Assembly: GCA_002408085.1 (NCBI GenBank)
Contig: DHQL01000018.1
Coordinates: 1-50,483 of the forward strand
DNA from: Spirochaeta sp. UBA5339
Lineage (GTDB): Bacteria; Spirochaetota; Spirochaetia; DSM-2461
Length of the DNA: 50,483 nt
Direction: 5' to 3'
Shown: positions 7,920 through 17,033 of the stretch, piece by piece
How the letters are laid out: every line of letters starts with the position of its first letter
How positions within the stretch are numbered: the stretch's first letter is position 1
Translations under genes and position numbers: made by a program
Notes under the pieces: model-generated
The model's input: the letters and a program-made list of their open reading frames with translations, nothing else
The model's database searches: none
Told to the model about the DNA's origin: nothing

Positions 7920-9578
7920 CTATTTAGTAGTAAGCACAACAGCCCCGGTCCAGTCCTCTCCCGGGGGATTATCCATATGCTCCCGGCAGCGTTTGATATA
8001 GAGTTTGCTGCAGTGGTCACTCCGTTTCAGCTTCAGGCACTCCTTAAAGAGCTTTTCCGCTTCTGTAAACTCTCTGTTGTAGTAACGGGTCAGGCCGTCA
8101 TCATAGGTCAGCCATAGCTCCTTCTCCCTGGCCGTCAGATGTCTCTTCACTGTATAGATATTGCTGCCTGCGGTTTTTCCCTTGACCACGACCCGGTCGA
8201 TCTGACGGCAGAGCATCTCATCCTCAATCTTCTTGTAGACCGACTCGCTTATCAGTATCGGCTCATGGTACATCTTGGTCAGTCCCTCCAGCCGGGAGGC
8301 CAGATTCACCATATCCCCGATCACCGTATAGTCCATCTTCTTTTCGGTGCCGATATTCCCCACCGTAACATAGCCGTAGTTGATGCCCACACCGATCTGA
8401 AAGGGGTTCCGGCCGTATTTGATCTGCCAATCATTAAAGACCGTAAGTCTGTCGATCATCTCCAGTCCCGCATTAACGGTTTCAAGGGCATCGTTGTCAT
8501 GGTGGACGGGGGCTCCGAAGAAGGCCATTATGGCATCTCCTATATACTTGTCCACAATACCGTTATGCTGAATTATGGAATCCACCATAAACTCAAAGTA
8601 CTTGTTCAGGGACTCCACAACCTCATGGGGAGGCAGCTTCTCCGAGAAAGTGGTAAACTGCCTGATATCGGAAAAGAGGATGCCCAGAACACGGCTGTCC
8701 CCCTCCAGCATGGACTCGGGTTCCTCATAGAACCTGTCGATCACACTCTTGGGAACATACTTCTGAAAGATATTCCGGATCTTCGACTCGTTCCGTTTGG
8801 AGATTACAGCCTTGAGGGCGTAGTTTTTCATCTGATCATTTGCGACTTCCAACTGTCTTGTCATAAGGTTGAAGTAATGCCCTATCTCTCCTATCTCATC
8901 ATTGAAGACAACATCCACCCTGGCGGAAAGATCGTTTGTTTCTATAATTCTTCTGATGACCTCGTCGATCCGTTTCAGAGGTCTTGTCAGAAATCCTGTC
9001 AGAATTACAAGCAGCATTATTGAGACAACCAGTGAGACAACAAAAATAATAAGAATACGGCTGACCATGGTGCTGATGGCGCCGAAAAAGAACTGCCCCT
9101 CAACTGCATTGACCAGGGTCCATCCAAAAGGATAAAAATTCTTGATATCTGAAACGTAATGGAGATCCTGCAGTTCAAACTCCACCCACCCTGTCTCGGA
9201 CTCTTCAAATTTCATTATCAGTTCCTGAACATCCTCTTCCTTCAGATCTACAACTGATGTACTGAAGGAGAGCTCCCCAACACCGGTCAATGCAAAAATC
9301 AGCTCCTCACTATTTTCAATCAGAGTTCCGGCATACTCTTCAACAGACTTTTTGGAAACCTCAAGGTAGTCGGGATTCTCTGAAAATCCATTGGCCTCAA
9401 GAAGATGCCACTGGTTTTCAATATACTGAATCAGGATACCCGATTTGAAGGAGAGATGCTTTGTGGCAATATGGGTGATTCCGTTTCGTGTAGAAAGAAC
9501 ACCCACAATAAGTGTAAGGATCAGAGGTGCCGCCAGAAGGGGTAAAACAATTAAAATCACTTTAGAGCGTATTGTCAT
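7920..9578 (-). CDS. membrane sensor with HAMP and class III nucleotide cyclase (cassette 1)
   Basis: A 552-residue protein: a membrane helix (residues 8-28), an extracytoplasmic sensor of about 130 residues, a second helix near 170-195, HAMP (to about 245), then a class III cyclase domain near 290-475 and a TPR-like tail. Metal-binding Asp residues lie in GILFSDIRQFTTFSE and YIGDAIMAFFGA. The substrate Lys is in IVDKYIGD, and the catalytic Asn/Arg are in IGDMVNLASRLE, so it should be active, most likely making cAMP. The sensor aligns by eye with that of the HD-GYP protein at 22766-24157. The gene is divergent from the coiled-coil gene, 85 bp away. The start follows a weak GGAA site. Confidence 0.9.
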   Translation of the reverse strand: MTIRSKVILIVLPLLAAPLILTLIVGVLSTRNGITHIATKHLSFKSGILIQYIENQWHLLEANGFSENPDYLEVSKKSVEEYAGTLIENSEELIFALTGVGELSFSTSVVDLKEEDVQELIMKFEESETGWVEFELQDLHYVSDIKNFYPFGWTLVNAVEGQFFFGAISTMVSRILIIFVVSLVVSIMLLVILTGFLTRPLKRIDEVIRRIIETNDLSARVDVVFNDEIGEIGHYFNLMTRQLEVANDQMKNYALKAVISKRNESKIRNIFQKYVPKSVIDRFYEEPESMLEGDSRVLGILFSDIRQFTTFSEKLPPHEVVESLNKYFEFMVDSIIQHNGIVDKYIGDAIMAFFGAPVHHDNDALETVNAGLEMIDRLTVFNDWQIKYGRNPFQIGVGINYGYVTVGNIGTEKKMDYTVIGDMVNLASRLEGLTKMYHEPILISESVYKKIEDEMLCRQIDRVVVKGKTAGSNIYTVKRHLTAREKELWLTYDDGLTRYYNREFTEAEKLFKECLKLKRSDHCSKLYIKRCREHMDNPPGEDWTGAVVLTTK

Positions 9579-9599
9579 TTGTGTTCCGTCTATTAAAAC

Positions 9600-9607
9600 A
9601 TTATAAT
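9600..9607. promoter_or_regulatory. overlapping divergent -10 boxes between cyclase and coiled-coil gene
   Basis: ATTATAAT contains TATAAT on both strands (plus 9602-9607, minus 9605-9600). On the plus strand TTGTGT at 9579-9584 gives a 17-nt spacer. The minus-strand -35 is poor. Cassette 2 has the similar ATTATAGT in the equivalent gap. Confidence 0.35.
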
Positions 9608-9663
9608 TTTTTTTGTCCCCTTTTGAGATAAAAATAACTTATTTCTGGTTTTTGGATGGTATT

Positions 9664-11349
9664 ATGTCAGGATTATTGGAGAGAGCCCTTCCAATTCGCG
9701 ATGATTATTTAGAAATCGAATCCATACCTCCGGCAGAACGTGATCAGATCTTTGACGAAATAAATCAGGCAATAGCCAGAGGAAAACTCCAGATTACCAG
9801 AGAGAGTTTCCAGTTCAGCCCTCAAAAGAAGGGATGGACCTTTCCCCTTTCAGTAAACCTTGCAGCCCTTATTCTCACCGCACTCCTCGGCAGCCTTCTC
9901 TATCTTTTTTACGGCAGCAGCGAAAGGGAGATGATTACAGAAAGATCCTCCATCAATTACACAGAAAGCCAGATTATCGGAGCCCTGAGGGAGGAGTCTG
10001 AACGGCAGCTTTCTGCAAAAGAACTTGAGATCGCCAAGATTCAGGGAGCCATGAACAATCTGCGTAACGAGCAGTCCCTGCTGCTGATTGAATCGGAAAA
10101 GGAGAGGGCCAGACTGGAGGAAGCCCTCACAGAGGAACTGAAAAAACAGCTTGACCAGGAGGAAGAGCGTCTTATTGCCCTTAATATGAACCGGAACGAG
10201 ATCAACGAGCAGCTCCAGTCTCTCCGGGTCAAACTGGAATCGGAGTATACTGACCAGCTGCAGAGAGCCCTCACTCAGGAAGAGGAGAGAAGAGTTCAAA
10301 GAGAGAGAGAACTTGAAGAGGAGATTGCAAGAGCCGAGGAGTCCCTCAGACTGGCAGAGGAGGAGAGAGCGGGGCTCAGTTCCGATCTGGAAAGTCAGCT
10401 TGCCTCCCGTAGCGCCGTGGAAAAGGAGTTTGAGCGGCTCAGCTCACAAATGGAAACCGAGGCCTTTCTGGCCGACCAGATCAATGCCTCCTACACCAGA
10501 ATAGCCGGAAGCCTTGCCGTCAGAGACTATACCGCAGCAACCGGTGAAATAAGCGCACTTAAGCAGTTCTATGAGACCAGGGACTTTGCAGAATTCCCCA
10601 ACCTTCAATCAAGAAAGCAGACTGACCGGGAAGTTCTCAAATCAATAACATCCCTTATTCCCTCAGAGGCATCGGATATCCCGGAACCTGTACAGCCCCC
10701 GAATCTGACCGAGGCGACCCTGCTTCTGGAAAACGCCGGGAAACTCTATGAGACCGGAGAACTGGATGATGCAGCGGAAACCATAGAGTCAGCCCTTGGT
10801 CTGATCCCTGAAATCAGCAGCGCCTACGAACTCCTCATGTCCATAGAGAGAGCCCGTCTTGACCGGGAGAGAGCCCTATTTGAAGGGAAACTGGCCGAAG
10901 CTGAATCGAACAGGATAAGCGAAGAGGACCTGGCATTGCTTGCCGCGGCCCGCAGTGCCTCTCTTTCCCGGAGCAATCTAATAGACCGGATCGATGAACT
11001 GAGCTTCCTGCTGGATGAGATTCAGGAGGGCCTGCCCTACGCCCGAAACGAAGAAGACCTGCTGGAGCTTGTCAGTAAGAAAGTCCTTCTTAAAGAAGCT
11101 CTGGCCTCAGAGGCCGTCAGAAAAGAGTATCCCGACCTCTACAGCTCACTGGATGAGTATATGGACACCTACGGAACCATCCATGAATCTATAGGAAAGA
11201 CTACGGCCCTTGAAGAGACAGCCTCTCTTATGGAAGCTCTTCTCCTTGAACAGAGTCACCTCCCCTCCCCCGATGATCCGGAACAGAAGGAACTCTACCA
11301 GAGCATACTGTCAAATCTCAGTAAATTTATTACTTCCCCTGAACAGTGA
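9664..11349 (+). CDS. membrane-anchored coiled-coil/TPR protein (cassette 1)
   Basis: A 561-residue protein not assigned to a named family. The N-terminal 55 residues are cytoplasmic, one membrane helix lies near residues 58-80, and then a long charged coiled coil rich in Glu, Arg and Leu runs from about 90 to 275. A TPR-like segment (LYETGELDDAAETIESALGL) follows near 355-385. The C-terminal block EYPDLYSSLDEYMDTYGTI is shared with the smaller coiled-coil protein at 21810-22697. The ATG at 9664 was preferred, preceded by GGATGG; a TTG at 9613 would add 17 residues. The 3' end overlaps the convergent lipoprotein gene by 20 bp. A role as a structural or coupling subunit of the sensor cassette is inferred. 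Confidence 0.75.
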   Translation: MSGLLERALPIRDDYLEIESIPPAERDQIFDEINQAIARGKLQITRESFQFSPQKKGWTFPLSVNLAALILTALLGSLLYLFYGSSEREMITERSSINYTESQIIGALREESERQLSAKELEIAKIQGAMNNLRNEQSLLLIESEKERARLEEALTEELKKQLDQEEERLIALNMNRNEINEQLQSLRVKLESEYTDQLQRALTQEEERRVQRERELEEEIARAEESLRLAEEERAGLSSDLESQLASRSAVEKEFERLSSQMETEAFLADQINASYTRIAGSLAVRDYTAATGEISALKQFYETRDFAEFPNLQSRKQTDREVLKSITSLIPSEASDIPEPVQPPNLTEATLLLENAGKLYETGELDDAAETIESALGLIPEISSAYELLMSIERARLDRERALFEGKLAEAESNRISEEDLALLAAARSASLSRSNLIDRIDELSFLLDEIQEGLPYARNEEDLLELVSKKVLLKEALASEAVRKEYPDLYSSLDEYMDTYGTIHESIGKTTALEETASLMEALLLEQSHLPSPDDPEQKELYQSILSNLSKFITSPEQ

Positions 11350-13201
11350 TTGTGTAGGGAGAACCCAGATGAACCGCCAGAAACTCCACACCGATATAGT
11401 ATGTTCCATCTGGATTAACCGTGTAGGTTGCCGGAGTGCTGGAGGCCTGGGGCTCACTGTTTGAATCGGTGCTGGCGGACAACTGGGAGTTATTTGACTC
11501 ATCCCAGAGATAGAAGTTGATGGCATCATCACCGGTACTCCAGGTAATGGAAATTTCAATGGAAGTTGTTGTGCTGCCCATAATTATCTTATAGGTATCC
11601 CGTTGTGAGGGATTGTTATCCATCTGCCCCTCAATACGAAGCAGCTGTCCCGGATCAAGAGTTCCTCCGTCGAGAGTAACAATCGAAACATTGGTCAATT
11701 CAACACCAGTTGGGCCGGCATCGGAGTTTTCCGTTGCATCTTCCGTGTATACTTCTGCAACCGTGATCCTGTCAGGAGTCACATAGAGGTTGTTCATAAG
11801 GTCGCTGTCATCATTTGAATGAATGGAAACGATGATGTAGTAGTACCCCCCCGCATCGGGCCAGAAGGCACTGTCGAAGGATATAGGTCCGGAAGAAGTG
11901 CCAGCATCCAAAGGAGATATAATATCTTCAAGGATGGATGTGTCTTCACTCTCATTAAGAACCGGATCAAGGGAGAGAAAGACCTCATAGCTGATGGGCT
12001 GACCGCCGTCAAAGCCTCCGGTCTCCTCAATTTCAAAGGAAAATGGTCCTGCGTCACTTAAGACCAGTCCCGGCTCCCCCGTACTCTGATAAGTCAGAGA
12101 GGTGACTTCATAGTCCACGGGATTCTGAACCTCGAAGATTCCCTTTGAGCCGATATTGTTGTCCGTTACAGTCTCACCACCCGATATTAGCTCTATCAGA
12201 AGGTAGTAGCTGTCCACAGTCTCAGGCCAGAACCCGTTGATGCTTATGGTATCGGAAGCAGCACCGGCAGTCAAAGCGGCATGGGTACCGGAATCAATCA
12301 GAGTATCACCTCCGACAGACTGGTCGGTTGAGGCATAGGCGCTCCAGTTGATAACTGTTCCACCGTCGGCTCCGCCAAGATTTTTCAGTGTAAAGGTCTC
12401 TCCGCAGATACTGCCAGAATTGACTGAGAAACTTCCATTGCTGCCCAGATCGCTTACAACATAATCAATGGTCGAAACTCCTGAATATATGGTAAATGTA
12501 TCGCTGACTGAGTAGTTGTTGGAAGGATCTGTGTCATCGGATGAAGTGAGCTGAACAATCAGATTGTAGACTCCTGCTGAAGAGGGCCAGTTTCCTCCTA
12601 TGTCAATGGAAACAGAGGATGCTCCCGCATCAAGGGAATCATGAAGTCCGCTGGCAACAAGTGTATCGCCACCGTCCAGTTCATCATCATCGGACACATA
12701 GGCCCTCCAGAATACCGATAGAGCACCGTTATCGCTTCCCTGATTGTCAAAGACAAAACTCTGACCGATGGCTGTGGCCGCCTCGGCAGTTGCGGGAGTA
12801 TTGGTAATTGCTGATACAAAATAATCCGCATCAAGCTGTTCATCGGTAATAGTCAAGGATGAGGTGACACTTTCCCCACTGGCATCACTTACTGTCACTG
12901 TTTCAGACCCGGCGGAACCGGGAGCCGTATATAAGCCTTCCTCTGAGATTGATCCAGTCCCTTCTGAGACGGTGTAGCTGTAGGGCTCAACCCCTCCGGT
13001 AACATAGAACTGCATTGAACTGTCAATATAGAGGGTTGCCAAAGAGGGATTGATCGAAAGCTCTGCCGTGGCTACGGCCAGTTCATCCAGAGAACCTTTC
13101 AGGGTAAAGGGCTGTCGGCAGGAAAAAGAAAAAAGGATGAGAATCCAGAATCCCAGGATTCCGGCTCTGTGGAAAAGAGCAGAAACACATATCCGGGACA
13201 T
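11330..13201 (-). CDS. large lipoprotein with Ig-like, CARDB-like and PPC-like domains (cassette 1)
   Basis: About 623 residues. The signal peptide ends in LFSFSC, a probable lipobox. An Ig-like domain (GGVEPYSYTVSEGTGSISEEG, near residues 70-125) is followed by three CARDB-like repeats with a recurring segment: NWPSSAGVYNLIVQL, FWPETVDSYYLLIEL and FWPDAGGYYYIIVSI, each leading to a D-x-NN motif. The end (TWSTGDDAINFYLWDE to YTITVQGK) resembles a pre-peptidase C-terminal (PPC) domain. The Cys and first domain match the lipoprotein at 21140-21808. The ATG at 13201 was chosen, though an in-frame TTG lies 9 bp upstream. It follows the outer-membrane-type gene by 29 bp and is probably surface or periplasmic. 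Domain names are by eye. Confidence 0.75.
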   Translation of the reverse strand: MSRICVSALFHRAGILGFWILILFSFSCRQPFTLKGSLDELAVATAELSINPSLATLYIDSSMQFYVTGGVEPYSYTVSEGTGSISEEGLYTAPGSAGSETVTVSDASGESVTSSLTITDEQLDADYFVSAITNTPATAEAATAIGQSFVFDNQGSDNGALSVFWRAYVSDDDELDGGDTLVASGLHDSLDAGASSVSIDIGGNWPSSAGVYNLIVQLTSSDDTDPSNNYSVSDTFTIYSGVSTIDYVVSDLGSNGSFSVNSGSICGETFTLKNLGGADGGTVINWSAYASTDQSVGGDTLIDSGTHAALTAGAASDTISINGFWPETVDSYYLLIELISGGETVTDNNIGSKGIFEVQNPVDYEVTSLTYQSTGEPGLVLSDAGPFSFEIEETGGFDGGQPISYEVFLSLDPVLNESEDTSILEDIISPLDAGTSSGPISFDSAFWPDAGGYYYIIVSIHSNDDSDLMNNLYVTPDRITVAEVYTEDATENSDAGPTGVELTNVSIVTLDGGTLDPGQLLRIEGQMDNNPSQRDTYKIIMGSTTTSIEISITWSTGDDAINFYLWDESNNSQLSASTDSNSEPQASSTPATYTVNPDGTYYIGVEFLAVHLGSPYTITVQGK

Positions 13202-13230
13202 ACTCCACAACCTTTAAAATAGACATAGAC

Positions 13231-14238
13231 TTATATATTAAAATATACACCTACCGAGGGGGATATTCCTGTAATATTCAAAGATTCTTCGGGATAGATG
13301 GAAAACGCCGCTCCTGCGACAAAACCGACATGGTCAGAAAAAATCCACCCGGCTCCCGCATCGGCAATCAGTGAGGGCAGCAGCATCCCCTGGTACCCTT
13401 CATCCTCACGGTTTGTCATCCAGATGCAAACTCCCCCTGAAAGCCCCGTATAGAGATAGATCTTTTCTGTAATAAACCATTTGAGCAGGATATCGGGTCC
13501 AGTTGATGTAAAAATATTCTCAGAGGAGTACAGGTCACCCTGAGCAGAAATAAAATTCATCGAGAAGGACCAGCCCAGAGCCAGTTCTCCAAAGGGAAGG
13601 GTTATGGGATAATGGACTCTGATCCTGGGAACAATTCCCATAGAGAGGTACTCTGCCGACTCTCCCAGTGGAAAAAAGAGGGACAGTTCAGCAGTTACAT
13701 CCGGCCAGTTTGACTCTCTCTCTTGCGGAGGGCTCTCCCTAACCTCTTCATCATAGACCAGGCGAGTCACCAGGTCCGGATTCTGATCAATATCCGCTTC
13801 TATCAGATCGATCAGCATGCTCACCCTGGCCTGAATCTCTTCATCAAGATCCAGTCCGACTCTGGTCCTTATGGAATCTGAATAGATTTCTGCTTCGTCG
13901 CTGATTCTGATGCAGCGGATCTGAATCTCAAGCTGCCCCTGAACTACGCTGTACTCAGCCTCAATAAGATAGGAGGAGCGGGTTCTGAACCCCAGGGTCA
14001 GCATCCTCTCCCTATCCCCCACCTCGTAGTTGAGGACATCAAAATTTCTGATAAAAAATTCCAGGATAATGGAGTCTGTAATGACCGCATTAAGGGGTAC
14101 ATTGTCCATCCCGATGCTGTCACGGACAATAAGGATGACCCTGTAACCGGGCAGGTCCTGCTCCTGGGAGTAGAGTTCCGGCAAAGAGAGGATCAGGAAA
14201 GCAAAAACCAGGGGGCCAAATATTTTACGGGCAGCCAT
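13231..14238 (-). CDS. exported protein with C-terminal beta-barrel-like region (cassette 1)
   Basis: A 335-residue protein with a signal peptide (FGPLVFAFLILSLPELYSQ). The N-terminal half alternates strands and helices and ends in an acidic stretch near residues 130-175. The C-terminal half is built of amphipathic strands rich in Gly and aromatics, such as GELALGWSFSMNFIS and EKIYLYTGLSGGVCIW, and ends SPSVGVYFNI, where a terminal aromatic followed by Asn and a hydrophobic residue fits an outer-membrane barrel. It resembles the 331-residue protein at 20142-21137 in plan. No ribosome site precedes the ATG; instead TATAAT ends 6 nt upstream (14250-14245), so the mRNA may be leaderless. It starts the two-gene unit with the lipoprotein. 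Confidence 0.7.
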   Translation of the reverse strand: MAARKIFGPLVFAFLILSLPELYSQEQDLPGYRVILIVRDSIGMDNVPLNAVITDSIILEFFIRNFDVLNYEVGDRERMLTLGFRTRSSYLIEAEYSVVQGQLEIQIRCIRISDEAEIYSDSIRTRVGLDLDEEIQARVSMLIDLIEADIDQNPDLVTRLVYDEEVRESPPQERESNWPDVTAELSLFFPLGESAEYLSMGIVPRIRVHYPITLPFGELALGWSFSMNFISAQGDLYSSENIFTSTGPDILLKWFITEKIYLYTGLSGGVCIWMTNREDEGYQGMLLPSLIADAGAGWIFSDHVGFVAGAAFSIYPEESLNITGISPSVGVYFNI

Positions 14239-14364
14239 GATTCAATTATATTACACAGCCTTAGTCATATGCAGAAATTATTGCAGATGAAGAGGAAGAG
14301 AACTCATTCTGAATAGGCGGAATCTATAATGATCAAGGCTTTATAATGTTGTATAACTAAGGGT

Positions 14365-16632
14365 ATGGAAAAGAAATTCGGCACCTTCAAGGGTGTTTTT
14401 GTACCCTCCACCGAGGCGATTCTGGGAACCGTACTGTTCCTTCTTATGCCCCTTCTTGTGGCGGATGTGGGACTCCTTCCCATGCTGCTTATCGTGATTC
14501 TGGCCCATACGGTCACCATCTCCACCAGTTTTTCACTGGCCGACTGCGCCACCAACCTCAACACCATCGAGGGGGGTGGCATGTACGCCCTGGCCAAAAA
14601 GTCCCTGGGCAACGCCATGGGCGGTTCCATCGGCATAATGCTCTACCTGGCTCAGGCCGCGTCGGTGGGGTTCTACTCCATTGGTTTTGCCGAGCCCCTG
14701 CAGCCCCTTCTGGCGCCGCTGCTGGACTTTATCCCCCTCTTTACCGACTTCTCTCCCGCGGGTATCCTGCTGCAGAAACAGGTCCTGGCATCGGTTTTCT
14801 TTATCATCTTCTTTCTGATTGTTATGGGAGGAGCCGACTTTACCCTGAAGCTTCAGCTACTGATACTGGTGGTACTGGGAGTCAGTGTGGGTGCCATCCT
14901 CCTCTCTCCGGTTCTGGGGATCTCCTTTGAGGGAACTCCCCTCTTTCAGAGCTCAGCCAATATCCGGGGAAACCGGCCTCTCACCCTGGGAATCTTCTTT
15001 ATCGCCTTTACCCAGTTCTTCCCCGCCGTTACGGGAATCAGCACGGGAGTGGGAATGAGCGGCGACCTGAAGGATCCCCGTCGGAGCATTGTCAGGGGAA
15101 CCTTCTCGGCCATTCTGGTGACCATGGTGGTTTACCTGATTGTCACGGTGATCTTCTCCTTTATCAATACCGACCTGATTCTCACCGGCTACAACGGAAT
15201 CAATCCGGAGGGCAGACTTCTAACTGTCCTCTTCGGTCTGGGGAAAGGAATGCCCGGTGGACTGCCTGGGCTTCTTGTGCTTCTGGGAGTCCTCTTCGCC
15301 ACCTCCTCCTCTGCCCTGAGCGTCTTTATGACCGGCCCCCGGACCCTGCAGTTTCTGGCCAGGGACAAGATCCTTCCCGAGAAGCTGGCCTTTCTTGAGA
15401 AGGACTTTAAAGAGGGGGGATCCGAACCCCGGTACGCGGTGCTGGTCACCTTTGTTCTGGGATTCGGCATTATCTGGATGGGAAGCATCAACTTTGCCGC
15501 CACCGTTGTGGGTATCCTCTTTCTGGTGGTCTACGGCTGGGTCAACGGCGCCGCCTTTCTGGAGCGCATCAGCCGGAACCCCTCGTTCCGTCCGACCTTC
15601 AAGGGACACTGGCTGATCTCATTCTACGGATTTATCTCCTGCCTGGCGGCGATCTCCCTGTTCAACTGGAAGGTGGGGATTCTGATCTTTCTCTCACAGT
15701 TCGGACTGTTCCGGCTGATCCTGAAATACAGGGCCGAAGGAAAACTGGAAGGCGTCTGGTGGGGATTCCTCTTCCGCCTGATTACCCGGGCCCTGGAGAG
15801 CCTTCAGAATATTGTTCAGGGCAGCAGAAACTGGCGTCCCGTTATCTCGGCCTTTGCCTACCGGGAGGAGTTTGAAATCTGGAAGAAGATCGCCTTTCTT
15901 GCGGAGAAGCTGGCCTCCTACCAGGGGCTGGTGAGCCTCAACATCATGTGCCCAGCAAAGTTCGAAGGGGAAGCGGCGGACTGCTCAAGTCTCTCCATAC
16001 CCGCGGTGGAGGTCAAAACAGCATCTCCCGGACCCTCCATACTGGCCCTGATGTCAAGCTGTCAGCACAGCGGCATCGCTCCCAATACGGTGCTGATCCA
16101 GTACAACAGCAAACTGGAAAATGTAAAGATCCTCAACCAGGCCCTGAGCCTGAACAAGAACATCCTCTTTCTGAAAAACGGAGAGCGCTTCAAGACCGGG
16201 GGCACCCTGGATATCTGGTGGCGGGGAGAACAGAACGGCAACCTGATGGTGCTGCTGGCCTACATCATGAACCTCTCCTCTGAAGAGAGAGACCGTTATG
16301 ACCTCAGGATAATCCGTAAACTGGGCAGTGAAGAGAACAAAGCTACCGCGGAGTCGGAACTGCAGAGGCTTCTTAAAAACGCCCGCCTCAGCGGAGAGAT
16401 CCTGATTCTGGACGAACCGGAGACTGACTTCCATGACACCCTGGAGAGGGTTTCCGCCTCTTCCAGCCTGATTATGATGGGACTCCCTGGAAACTATGTG
16501 AAGGAGAACGAAAGCCGCTCCCTGTTCAAACTGAACGAATTCTTCTTCGACAAGGAGATCAGCGGCTACAGCAGCCTGCCGGCAATTCTCTTTATCCGCT
16601 CCTCCAGGAAGATGATGCTTATGGAGGATTAA
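14365..16632 (+). CDS. cation-chloride-cotransporter-like permease (SLC12/APC superfamily)
   Basis: A 755-residue protein with about 12 membrane helices in the first 450 residues and a soluble C-terminal domain of about 270 residues. SLC12 hallmarks are visible: GTFKGVFVPSTEAILGTVLF at the start, FFPAVTGISTGVGMSGDLKDP then RRSIVRGT near residue 220-245, and GTLDIWWRGEQNGNLMVLLA in the C-terminal domain, which matches the conserved region of eukaryotic NKCC/KCC tails. It probably moves chloride or amino acids together with Na or K. The AAGG-like site 4 nt before the ATG is acceptable, and TATAAT occurs at 14325-14330 and 14342-14347. It is probably transcribed alone or with the ACT gene 92 bp downstream. 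Confidence 0.85.
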   Translation: MEKKFGTFKGVFVPSTEAILGTVLFLLMPLLVADVGLLPMLLIVILAHTVTISTSFSLADCATNLNTIEGGGMYALAKKSLGNAMGGSIGIMLYLAQAASVGFYSIGFAEPLQPLLAPLLDFIPLFTDFSPAGILLQKQVLASVFFIIFFLIVMGGADFTLKLQLLILVVLGVSVGAILLSPVLGISFEGTPLFQSSANIRGNRPLTLGIFFIAFTQFFPAVTGISTGVGMSGDLKDPRRSIVRGTFSAILVTMVVYLIVTVIFSFINTDLILTGYNGINPEGRLLTVLFGLGKGMPGGLPGLLVLLGVLFATSSSALSVFMTGPRTLQFLARDKILPEKLAFLEKDFKEGGSEPRYAVLVTFVLGFGIIWMGSINFAATVVGILFLVVYGWVNGAAFLERISRNPSFRPTFKGHWLISFYGFISCLAAISLFNWKVGILIFLSQFGLFRLILKYRAEGKLEGVWWGFLFRLITRALESLQNIVQGSRNWRPVISAFAYREEFEIWKKIAFLAEKLASYQGLVSLNIMCPAKFEGEAADCSSLSIPAVEVKTASPGPSILALMSSCQHSGIAPNTVLIQYNSKLENVKILNQALSLNKNILFLKNGERFKTGGTLDIWWRGEQNGNLMVLLAYIMNLSSEERDRYDLRIIRKLGSEENKATAESELQRLLKNARLSGEILILDEPETDFHDTLERVSASSSLIMMGLPGNYVKENESRSLFKLNEFFFDKEISGYSSLPAILFIRSSRKMMLMED

Positions 16633-16724
16633 CCGGACAGACAGGGTTTCCTGTAGATAGGAAGAACAGAAAACTATATATTGTTTAGCTTAAAGCCAAA
16701 CAAAGATCATTCAGGAGTAGTAGA

Positions 16725-17000
16725 TTGGAAGGGAAAGGAATTATTACGGTAGTCGGAAAGGACAAGGTAGGAATCATCTATTCGGTGACCAGGGTTCTGG
16801 CCGAAAACAATGTGAATGTGGAAGATATCAGTCAGACCATCCTACAGGATTATTTTACCATGATGATGATGGTGAATCTGTCATCAGTGAGCTGTGAATT
16901 CAACAAGCTTCAGGAGATTCTGGAGGATCTGGGAAAAGAGCTGGGACTCTCCATCCGCATTCAGCGGGAAGAGATCTTCAACTACATGCATGAGATTTAA
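16725..17000 (+). CDS. ACT-domain protein (UPF0237-like)
   Basis: A 91-residue protein, essentially one ACT domain: GIITVVGKDKVGIIYSVTRVLAENNVNVEDISQTI, then a second beta-alpha-beta half. ACT domains bind amino acids or similar effectors and regulate a partner. The start is a TTG with AGGAG 8 nt upstream. It is followed 33 bp later by a UPF0210 gene; these two families are commonly adjacent in bacteria, so it probably regulates or senses for that partner. The ligand is unknown. Confidence 0.9.
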   Translation: MEGKGIITVVGKDKVGIIYSVTRVLAENNVNVEDISQTILQDYFTMMMMVNLSSVSCEFNKLQEILEDLGKELGLSIRIQREEIFNYMHEI

Positions 17001-17033
17001 CCCAGCCCCCCAAGAAAATACCGGAGGAAGAGA

